Positions 28,901-37,706 of a stretch of DNA of 37,706 nt are shown piece after piece. The DNA comes from Didymodactylos carnosus (Eukaryota; Rotifera; Eurotatoria; Philodinida; Philodinidae): positions 1 through 37,706 of the forward strand of contig CAJNOQ010000998.1 of assembly GCA_905250885.1 (NCBI GenBank). Direction: 5' to 3'. The notes below the pieces were generated by a model. That model was given only the letters and a program-made list of their open reading frames with translations. It was not told where the DNA came from and did no database searches. A program made the translations under genes and the position numbers. Within the stretch, counting starts at the first letter, position 1; the number at the start of each line of letters is the position of its first letter.

Positions 28901-30083
28901 TTTTCCCGTTATCATTATCCACGCAATAAATTCTTGACTTTAGGTCAATTAGCGATGATTATCATTCTTTTCTCTTTTTTTTTGTTTTTTTTTTTTGTTT
29001 GTCTATCATCTTCTCTTTGGGACAACTTTCTTGTGAGTAACATCAGTCAAATAACGATGAAATGAGTAAAAATGCTGTAAGCATCTCGCATATTGAACTT
29101 ATTCATTCGTGCACTACAAACATTAGATTGGAAAGATAATAAAAAACATATACCTAACCGTATACAAAGAATAGTAAAGGTTTGTTTAACGGTAAAATTA
29201 TACAAGGCGTTTTTTGTTCTTTAGAGACATTAAAACTACTCATTTAACTACTCACTGCAAATTAAATAGTATTTCATAAACGAAATAATATGAACAAAAA
29301 ATCGAATAAAATGTATCACTTTTATTTGATTATTTTAAAGTTTACAACTAAAAGTAACAGTCAAACATTTGTCATATTAAGATACCTATATATATTTAAC
29401 AATTTTTTATTAGATATATATTTTGTTTCATTCTCTATTCCAATTTGTTATAATACAATTCATTGTTTATTTGCTATTTTACCCAAGAACAAAACAAAAA
29501 GGTTGCTTGCTTGATTCCAGCTAAATTCTAAGTATTCCTCGTATACACATAACACGTAAGGACAGTAATTTTTTGTCAATAAAAAGACAATATAATATAT
29601 CTAATGTTTTCACATAATTTGTGTGTGTGCATAGTCGGTCATTTGTTTGTTCTTGTCGCTTACTACATGATTCCAATTACTGAAAAAAAAAAGAAAAAAC
29701 TATTTTCTATGGATTCCGAATGTGTCTACTTGGTTGACGTATGCTTACACGTGGTATATTCTTTGTTTTTTTGATGAAAAAATATAAGCAAAGTTTTTGA
29801 TACGTTGTTAAAGTATTTAAAAAATTTTTTTTTTCTTTCTCAAATGACAAAATGAATGAAAAATATAGAAATATTGATAAAATATTATCCTTTATTTTGT
29901 ATCTTTTACCCATTTATTATAATGAACACTCACTAGGAAAAGTGAATGAAAGGCTTCATATAATAAGGTGATGATGTACAAGTTCTGCCACAAGAAGAAT
30001 ACATAGTTAGAGTGAAATTAGACGATATTTTTTCGTTAGTTTAGTACTACCACATTCACACGTCATTCATATAGTTTACTAAA
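25974..30083. other. 4.1-kb AT-rich intergenic stretch
   Basis: This is upstream of the second HES gene and downstream of the isomerase-like gene. Frames on both strands are low-complexity Phe/Ile/Lys/Ser-rich strings typical of AT-rich non-coding DNA. GA-rich runs occur near 26600 and poly-T runs near 28240, 28980 and 29825. No gene or structured RNA was recognised. Confidence 0.5.
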
Positions 30084-30089
30084 TTTATT
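30084..30089 (-). terminator. Polyadenylation signal AATAAA
   Basis: AATAAA on the minus strand, 55 bases after the stop codon of the isomerase-like gene. Confidence 0.5.
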
Positions 30090-30143
30090 AAACAATAAAA
30101 TAAGTACAAGTGAGTATTCTATATAATGACAAAAAACCGTCAT

Positions 30144-31032
30144 TCAACTACTTTTATTCAGACCCAGTTTGTCTAATTTCTTTTTAACCCATTCCATTCG
30201 ATCATTTCCCCAAAATGGCTCACCTCTTATAATCAACATGGGTACGCCAAAAACATTATCCTGCTCTGCTTCTTTAGCCGCAAGAGAAAAATCTATTCGT
30301 CCTTTATGTTCTACATAATGACGAAAATCATTGTCATTATGTAATCCAACTTCATTTAAAATTTTTATGAGCTCATCAATATTTTCAATGTCAAGTTCAC
30401 GTTTGAAAAACCGCTCAAATACTAATTTTGAATAATCAACAAAAACATTATTTTGATCAGCATATAAACCTGATATTAGTGATAAATATGAATTGAAAAA
30501 TTTTTTTGGTCCACGAATAATTAATCCACGTTCATTAGCAAAACGTCTTGCATCAATGTAAAGATATCGAACTTTTGCCCAATCTCGTTCACTACGCTCT
30601 TCTAGTTTACCACCAAACGATCTAAAATATTAATAGTTTTCTTTTAATAATAAAATCTATTAAATCAAATAATAAAAATACTATACTCTTTGTATACTAA
30701 TTAATGTATTAGTTCCACTGTGTATGATTAAATCTAGTTTTATTAAACATGAAAGATTCTTACTTCGCAGAAAATGGATATGGAAGAAAACGATATTTTA
30801 TACGATAAAATTTTTCAAGTTCAATGGTCGGTACGAACGACAAATAGGTAAATGGTGATTTATAATCATAATAATATTTAATTTCTTCGTAAACATTGGA
30901 TGATGAAAGCCGTTTAAAATATTTTGACAAACCTGTGCTACATGAAGAAAAAAATACTAGACTACTATTACGAAAAAGCATTGCTGTAGATTCACATCTA
31001 GAAATAGAAAATAATAACACTAACTTATCCAT
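30144..31032 (-). CDS. 2-hydroxychromene-2-carboxylate isomerase / GST-kappa-like protein (2 exons, 248 aa)
   Basis: Exons 31032-30764 and 30621-30144 join in frame (AA|A, Lys) to give 248 residues ending in TGA; a start at 30981 would give 231. The thioredoxin-fold DsbA-like family of HCCA isomerases and kappa-class GSTs is indicated by YYYDYKSPFTYLSF, with the catalytic-type Ser at about residue 59, an alpha-helical insert, and the C-terminal block VFGVPMLIIRGEPFWGNDR with the cis-Pro at about 217. The family performs glutathione-dependent isomerisation or conjugation; the substrate here is unknown. The first 45 or so residues are rich in Ser, Phe and basic residues and look like a mitochondrial leader. 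GEPFWGNDR is closer to my memory of bacterial HCCA isomerases than to animal GSTK1, so bacterial ancestry is possible. The intron shows it is a resident eukaryotic gene. It stands alone, with no aromatic-degradation neighbours. Confidence 0.85.
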
Positions 31033-32489
31033 CGTAGAATGCTGTTTTAATTTATTGCTAAAAAGGGGGATTGACAGCTCGAAATCGTACAGAACGCAAG
31101 AAAAATTGTCAGTTCCGCTGGAGAAAAACGAAAATTTTCCTACTACCAAAAGAAATTACAGAATTTACGATCTATGTTTTCTTTTAAAGATTTAATATCG
31201 CTATTAGAGCTTGTTACAAATTTATCAGGTACAAAATAACCCAGGTGGACAAATCTTGGATAACAGCTTGCAAAGTCTTATCATATCCTCATCGGATCTT
31301 CTGAGAAATGTTTGCAAGATTCTTGCGTAGATTTTGCAAGATTCTTGCGTAGATTTCGCAAGATCTTACGAAATTTTACGATAAGAACTTGTATGAAATT
31401 TACAAGATCTACGTTTTTCAGCAAAGATGCTATTGTTTTAAAAGTTTTCTTGAAAAGTTTCCTTGAATTATAATATTTTCCTCTGACGGACGTCAGAGCA
31501 AACGGGTATGTTCTGTATCTTGGCTTCCCCTATTTTTCCTTCGAATGATAATTTCTAGCACAGATACGATTCTATTTGATATCCAAGGATCATGTTTAGT
31601 CGCATTTCTGAGCCATGTACTCTATCTCATGCTCAGAAGTTTTGTCTGTTTTTTATTTTGCCAACAAATTGATATTACAAAAAGGATTAACAATAGACAT
31701 CAAAGACTCTTTTTCTTTTTAGATAAAAAGCAAAGAGAAGAGTGGTGAAGAGAAGCAGCGTTCTCGTCCAATTGCTTGAACCCACCACACGCATGTGCTG
31801 TATTGTACGTTATAACATAGTGATTATACTATCAAACGGATGATCCGAGGCACTAGGATACACAGAACTTATTCAAGATTATTACTTGCAGCGTTTCGAT
31901 TCGATGGGGGAATTTTCCCACCTTGTTTGAAATGAATTACTCACTTGAGAAAAAAAATTATTCAGTTCATAAAAATATTAGCTCACTCAAAAACTTTTTA
32001 GAGTTGCTCAATAAAACTTCTCCCACCTTGCCAAAGTTATATCGAAAACGCTAATTACTCGACTTGTAGGCGCCCAGGTTCAAGCACAGTACCTTTAACT
32101 ATGTAACGAACATGACTACCAAGCCGTACTATTCCAGTACTATATAGTGGCAAAGTTTACATTATACCGTATTTTATGTTTGAGAGTTGCCTGTCTCAAT
32201 GCTTTGCATAATTTTCCAACTTATTTGATCATTAGAATTGTATAAAGAGAGATTTTATACGATTTTGTGGAGAATTCAATGAGGAATCTCTTAAAGAGGA
32301 AATTAAATCTAAGCTTTGCAAGACAGAAAAAAGGTATTCAAGAAATACGCAGAGGCTCATTTATTTTGAACTAACCGTTACAAAAAGATTTTATTTGTTG
32401 TTGTATGGTTGCTAAATGTTTTGTCGAGAAATTTAAACATGATATACCGATGACTATTGCAAAATCTCACGAAACTATACACCTTCTTA
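31033..32489. other. Intergenic stretch with decayed repeats
   Basis: No credible gene. The left part is upstream of the isomerase-like gene. From about 31250 the words GCAAGATTCTTG, CAAGATCT and similar recur on both strands; the clearest array is listed separately. A palindrome, CTCTGACGGACGTCAGAG, lies at 31481-31498. Confidence 0.45.
31311..31375 (+). repeat. About 22-bp tandem repeat, three units
   Basis: TTTGCAAGATTCTTGCGTAG occurs at 31311 and again at about 31333, and a third diverged copy (TTTCGCAAGATCTTACG) begins near 31354. Each unit contains the inverted pair GCAAGA/TCTTGC. Confidence 0.75.
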
Positions 32490-32784
32490 CAGTGGCTCAA
32501 AAAATTATTCATACACCTATACCGTATAGGTGGATGAATAATTTTTCGAGCCACAAATGTTTTGTGTGCCATTTCAAAACGAAATAAGATAGAGCAAACG
32601 TCATCGTGTAGAACATCATCGATAGTCTATATGCAAGTACTTTTAAGGTTTTGATTTTCTTTTTACACTACAGATGATGCTCTACACGATGACGTTTGCT
32701 CGAGCACTCTGTCTTATTTCGTTTTGAAATGGCACACAACAAAGTCATACTGTATATGTGGGTGAATAATTTTTCGAGCTACTG
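32490..32784. mobile_element. Tc1/mariner-type MITE (about 295 bp) with an extra internal terminus
   Basis: Terminal inverted repeats are CAGTGGCTCAAAAAATTATT at the left and, reversed, CAGTAGCTCGAAAAATTATT at the right. The left end is preceded by TA and the right end is followed by CA, i.e. a TA target duplication with one change. Inside, 32556-32620 and 32674-32740 form a long inverted repeat. A third, reversed copy of the terminus lies at about 32532-32554, making the left end itself a palindrome. There is no transposase. CAGTGGCTCA termini are typical of Tc1/mariner elements. Confidence 0.75.
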
Positions 32785-34010
32785 CATCTTATGATCCTAC
32801 AAGATCTAATCAGTTTCTACACGAAGGCTCAAGAGTTTACAAGGTCTTATCGCAGGGTGCTGTAAACAAAAATAAAACCTTGTAAGATCTTGCATGATGT
32901 GCGACCTAAGTCTTCCGGGCATTTACCAAAAAACCTAAGGCTTAACCTTCCGGTTCACTTGTAAGGTTTATACTGATTTAATTATATTTTACGTTTTTCG
33001 ACTTAAGTTTACCTTAAATCGGAGTTTACTTTAGTGTTATTTAGACTTAACTTAGGTTAGATTGAGAAACAGCCTAAGATATGTCTTGAATAAGAACAGT
33101 CAAAATCTTTTGAGAAATACATTCTTCAATCTTTTATATAATCCGTGTTTCTTGTGCGATATGGATGATGACTCATTTAAATACGATTGGAAAGCTCTAG
33201 CCAATAAACTATTTGATCAGGTGATAACGAACGGTAATGGTGGTGACATCATTTCTTGATAAAAAGAAGATGGCACTTCTACAGATTGATCACACCCTCT
33301 ACTGTATGTATGTATGTATGTATGTATGAGAATGAGAGTGAGGGAATGCTGAATCTATAAAGTAGTTTTATTAAAAGGTTGAATTTGATAAGAATTCGTT
33401 GCATTCCATTCATCAGCGTAGTTTTAATAGTCATTTCTTTTGGTATGAGGTCATACGCGAAAACGTTACTTAAAGTTTGTTGATAAATACCATCCATGAC
33501 AACCTTGGCTGATGTGTGCTACATTCGTACCAGTGATGGTATTTGGTACTTAATTACTAATTAGTTATATGAAACTAAAAAGATGGACCAATAGATCTTC
33601 AGGGAGTCTTCAGGGATTTTTAGGAGGAGTCCCTGGAGACCTTCTTGGGGCGTGCTAATTAGGAAATGTATCCGCCTGTGAATGGTAATTCAATTAATTT
33701 GAATCCTCAGAAATCGATGTTTTTGATAAAAAAAAGAAATTGAATTTCTTGCTTGGTTGGTTATGCTGAAATCTCTTTTAGAATCCATGCTATTTTTCAC
33801 AAAAAAGTTAGTTTTTCGTGGATTTTTGAGAGGTTTTAGATTAAAGCTTAGATCTACCACTACTATCATCATCAAACTTGTTTAACGCTTTTCTCAGAAC
33901 ATGGTTTTGGAGCAGTAAACTTGCTACTCCTCTAACATACCGCATGTTTAGATTTTTTCTACGTTTAATTCAACATATGCAGAGGCCGGCTTATATATTC
34001 ACGATACATA
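32785..34010. other. Intergenic stretch with CAAGATCT-like words
   Basis: No gene is visible. At 32790-32910 words such as TACAAGATCT, CAAGGTCTTA and TTGTAAGATCTTGC resemble those at 31260-31420, so the MITE may sit inside a larger decayed repeat. Around 33600-33650 a short GC-richer patch repeats GGGAGTC/TTCAGGGA. Confidence 0.4.
33304..33328 (+). repeat. (TATG)n microsatellite
   Basis: Uninterrupted TATG/GTAT units, about six copies. Confidence 0.9.
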
Positions 34011-34510
34011 GCACTTGCTGAGAACTTCAAAAATGAAGCATGAAACAACCCTAGTTAATGTACTTGATTACTTGATGAGTACTTGGGAAGTACGTGACAA
34101 GTTAGGCACATGGCGAGTACTTCAACAAGAACTTGCCAAGTGTCGTTACTTGACTCGCTTCAGCCAAGTAGTTGGACAAGCCAATCACCCTTTTGTTTTG
34201 CATTGATCAGTTGACACCACAATATGAATCGTTATACACTCATAAAATAAACTTATATATTTCTACTGAGTTGAACAAACTTCGTAGCCGTGCATGTATT
34301 TGCGATACAAACGTAGAGTATGGCTGCATAATACGTAGAAAATACAAAATGAAGATAAATGGAATAAGTATTTGACTAAGCTTTTGAAGTAACTTTACTT
34401 GCGTTCTGTCAGCCAAGTACTACATCTCAAGCACTTAACAAGTAAATTTACCTGTTGGCTGTTGTATTCCACAAGTGCTGTCATTACTTAACTCAAGTAC
34501 ATTCACTAAG
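34011..34510. repeat. ACTTG/CAAGT-rich segments
   Basis: Nine occurrences of ACTTG or its complement CAAGT fall in about 34011-34180 and five more in about 34390-34500, separated by a stretch largely without them. The word CAGCCAAGTA appears in both clusters. No fixed period is visible. This looks like a degenerate repeat interrupted by other sequence. Confidence 0.5.
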
Positions 34511-35098
34511 AAAATCTGCAGAATGGGCTTTTATCGATCTCATTAAGTATATATATATATATATATCGGTACATTATTCAGAAGTTCAGGCATCAAACAT
34601 TGTATTAGATATTTTGTTAATATATAATCTGTTCGAAACTGAATAGTATCCAAGGTATCGTGATCAAGAGTTTCCTTATAGAATAAAAATATTATTTTTT
34701 GCATAATACCTAAAAGGTTCAACCCTTTCTTTTTGTGGCCTCAATGTATTAAAAGAACTGTAGCGCATATCTGATTTCTTATAGCATCTTCATTCGTGTT
34801 ATACGTATAGTAACAGATATCGCCAAAGCATTTATTATCTTAGTTGTTTCTGAATATTTTAAACAATTTTTCGAGTGCAATAAAGGAGGCATAACCATAG
34901 AAACCTCAATTTTAATGTCAGGACTCCATTTGAAGTTTCTACAAGGGGAAGACATTGAACAACACTGTAAAAAAATCGCATGCTTTAACCGTGCTAACCT
35001 GAATTTAGAAATCACTATTTCGTTCATCAAGGAACAGGATTAATGTAATTTAAATTGCTTTTAATTTTTTAGACTTTTGAGAGAAGAAACTCTTCAAA
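34511..35098. other. Upstream region of the C12orf56-like gene
   Basis: No gene is visible. AT dinucleotides run through 34547-34566. An acceptor-like TTTTTTAG just before 35072 suggests that the 5' leader of the next gene may be spliced. Confidence 0.4.
34547..34566 (+). repeat. (AT)n microsatellite
   Basis: About ten uninterrupted AT dinucleotides. Confidence 0.9.
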
Positions 35099-37208
35099 AT
35101 GAGTCAAAAAATTCAATATATGGTCACGAAGAATACCAAGTTTGAAACAACGTTGGCACGCTATTTAATATCTGATGCTTACAATCAACTAATTGGTTAT
35201 GATGCCTGTATCGAAAAACAAGGAAAAACTATCAAATATCGTTTAATTGTATTAGGTTTAGAATCGCTTTATATGACGGATAATCCACCAAAGTTTATTC
35301 AATTGGAACGACCCTTTATTTATTACAGAGACATTGTTAAAGCCGAAATGGTACATAAAATAATTTCATCTATCACTGTTTTCATCATTTTAACGAAAAC
35401 GTTCATCTTTTTTTTACGTTAGATTGACGATTATCCTGACTTTTTATCTGGTACGGAAAAAGAGAATGCAATTCATATGAGATTGAAAGTAATGATGCCA
35501 AAGAAAAAACGGAAAAAGAAAGATCCTAGTGTTGAAGAAATGGAGACAATACCGTGTTTGTTTGATAAACCGATGCTCGATAATATAACAGATTATATGG
35601 ATGAATCATTGAAGTAGGTAGTAAATACACACAAATTGATTTTATCCATTATTATTTGTTTAGTTACTTGAATCCCTCTCGTGATTTATACAATGGCCCA
35701 TTAACTAAATTATTGGCAGCCATTCCATTATTGTTATCATCATCTATTCAAGATGATAATCCTACCAATGATCAATCAGCACAATTAACATCACGTTCAA
35801 TTGAACCATTGAATTTGTCCGATTTAGTACCACCCTTGAGTTTATCGGATGAATTCAGAGAACAATTACAACGCTTGGATATTACAGATCGATCACGTGT
35901 TCAAACATTATTTGATTCACGAGTCACTACCATCACACCACGATCAAAATCTGCTCGTTCATCGAAAAAGACAAAATCGACATCATCAACGAGTCCAAAA
36001 TTCAATCGATATTCATTGAAAACAGTTTATGGTAATAGTACATTATTAACACCACGTATTCAAAAGACAATGTTATCAGATACATCTGTTGGAGACGAGA
36101 TTTTTCTCACTCCACACACCTCACGTTCAATTCTATCAACTACAACATTATTGTCAAATACTTCGCATAATCCAACAATATATTGTCCAACAATTGAAGA
36201 AGTGAAAAGGTAAAACATTCAGCTTTCATAAAAGAACAGTTTTTAATTAACTAAATAACAATTTTTTAGAAAATAAGCAAACGGGTTTGTACTTTGAATC
36301 TTAGTTTCTTTCATATCTCGTAGAAATGCATGCTATCATAGTAAATCATTGATTCATTTGTCAACTTCTTAGAATATCATATAGTTTAGATCTATGAAAT
36401 TTTATTACTTTTATTTAATTTTCATGTTTTATTCACTTCTTCCTTTTAGTCTTGATAATGATGCAAAAGAGATGCGTGATATTGATATTTATTTTCTTGC
36501 AAACGATTCTAAAATTCCTGAAATATTGAGTTCAGCGTTGAATAATTATATTGTGGTAAAATTTCATTAACTTTAATTTTCTAAAATAAATACAACAACA
36601 ACAACAACAATCTAATTGTTTTAGAATGCTACTTTAACATTTGATCGTAATCAGCAAAAAATACCTTTACAAAGTTATAACTCTCAGGACATGTAAGCTA
36701 ACTAAGAATCTATTCTTTTTTCTTGTCGTAAACGTAGAGTTTTACATATAGAATAATTATGAAAACAAAATTTTCCCAATTAAAACAAGAAATAATGCAG
36801 TCAACAATTGATATCGATCGATTACTTACACTTACTATTGAGCTACATGATGCTATTGAAAAATATCCAAAAGTAAAAGAATTATTTTGGAAGGTAAAAA
36901 ACGTCTATATTTTCTATAAATAAACTAATATTATTTGTATCTTGTTTTCTGTCTGAACATAGGATCAAGATTTATTTATTTATTATACAGCACATTTACA
37001 AACATGCATTGAAAATATTGAAAACAAAATTCATTATTCATTAGAAGATGATGAAGAAGAATTACAAATCAAGTATGTTATAAGACATTATTATTATTAC
37101 AAAAATATTTTATTTTAGATTAGGATTATCTGTCATGACTTTACTTAATCAAGCATTTCTGAATACATTTGCATTACAAGATAGATTTTTAAGATTAGAA
37201 CATAATCG
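35099..37208 (+). CDS. C12orf56-like protein, 5' part (8 exons, at least 501 codons, 3' end not in window)
   Basis: Exons 35099-35350, 35423-35613, 35664-36209, 36450-36555, 36625-36692, 36752-36893, 36963-37072 and 37119-37208 keep an open frame through every junction. The last ends in phase 2 at a good donor (CG|GTATGT), and no following exon was found before 37706. Landmarks agree with my memory of vertebrate C12orf56, a conserved protein of unknown function: ACIEKQ near residue 38, LYMTDNPPK near 60, DDYPDFLSG near 86, LNNYIVNATLTF near 362, KFSQLKQEI near 393 and KELFWKDQDLF near 432. Between these lie a basic run (KKKRKKK, about residue 117) and a long Ser/Thr-rich linker (about residues 180-325). 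There is no signal peptide or membrane segment, so it is probably intracellular. Function is not claimed. Confidence 0.78.
36592..36610 (+). repeat. (CAA)n microsatellite in an intron
   Basis: Tandem CAA units just before the polypyrimidine tract of the acceptor at 36624. Confidence 0.85.
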
Positions 37209-37706
37209 GTATGTTTATTAGAACATATTTTATTATTTGTGGGTCAACCGATAATTGAACGATCCTAATATTTGACGCTTTTCAATGCGACGTTTCTTTC
37301 GATCAACAAATTTGTCGAATAAATTTTGCGCTTCTCATTGGTAGGGGGGATAGTGAGGGTAGGGAGAGTGAGTGAAAAACTACTATTCCTCGCATTATTG
37401 TTGTAATGTAATGTGAAATCCCAAGGTTTCAATTATTTTGGGCACAATTTTATTTAGCGATTGATGTAACGGCATTTCATTCATTCTTGATTGAAGGGGG
37501 CACTGTTAGATTTGAATTATTCTGACTGCGCTATAAAAAATAAAGTGTGTCAAAAAGTGTGTAAATGACCTAGACGTTCACTCGACATCAAAAAGTGTAT
37601 ATTTTTTCTAGACGGGCAGCCTCAGTGTGTAAGAGTATTAAGTGTGTTAAAAAAAGATTTGGTAATTGGGTTTTTAACAGGAAAAAGGGTAAAAAAGGAA
37701 AAACTA
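37209..37706. other. Intron or downstream sequence of the C12orf56-like gene
   Basis: No exon continuing the open phase is recognised. AAAAAGTGT recurs near 37552 and 37590, and the composition is less AT-rich than the preceding introns, so a repeat inserted in a long intron is possible. Confidence 0.35.

Noticed and set aside
34779-35030. 83-codon minus-strand ORF upstream of the C12orf56-like gene
   Set aside because: No recognisable motif and no supporting exon neighbours.

Overview
The window is AT-rich nuclear DNA from an animal. Spliced genes have short GT-AG introns, and the gene content is metazoan: a mixed-lineage kinase, two Hairy/E(spl) repressors and a C12orf56-type protein. A Ser/Asn/Gln-rich, chitin-binding secreted protein and a bacterial-looking isomerase fit a small invertebrate, and a rotifer (possibly bdelloid) is my best guess. 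That assignment is inference. I built the gene models by hand from splice sites and reading phase. All five complete models close in frame.

Layout: (1) about 1286-4984, plus strand: a secreted protein with a signal peptide, two chitin-binding-type domains, two EGF modules and a very long Gln/Asn/Ser-rich tail; its last intron holds a perfect 91-bp inverted repeat. (2) 6153-6682: a 530-bp foldback element. (3) 7292-13142, minus: a complete 16-exon MLK-family MAP3K (SH3, kinase, coiled coil, CRIB, low-complexity tail; 1038 aa). (4) 17465-18626 and 24928-25973, both minus: two paralogous HES-type bHLH-Orange repressors with the same exon plan, separated by about 6.3 kb of apparently non-coding DNA with several RBPJ/Su(H)-like sites. 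(5) 30144-31032, minus: a thioredoxin-fold 2-hydroxychromene-2-carboxylate isomerase/GST-kappa-like enzyme with a leader. (6) 31.2-34.6 kb: decayed repeats, including a Tc1/mariner-type miniature element. (7) 35099 to at least 37208, plus: the first eight exons of a C12orf56 homologue that is not finished inside the window.

The genes do not form an operon or an obvious pathway. The clearest functional pairing is the two HES genes, which look like a small E(spl)-type tandem cluster likely to be under Notch control. The MLK kinase would act in JNK/p38 signalling downstream of Rac/Cdc42. I found no RNA gene, CRISPR array or autonomous transposase. The least explained structures are the intronic perfect hairpin with its duplicated splice-donor segment, the foldback element with a G-rich loop, and two clusters of the pentamer ACTTG/CAAGT.
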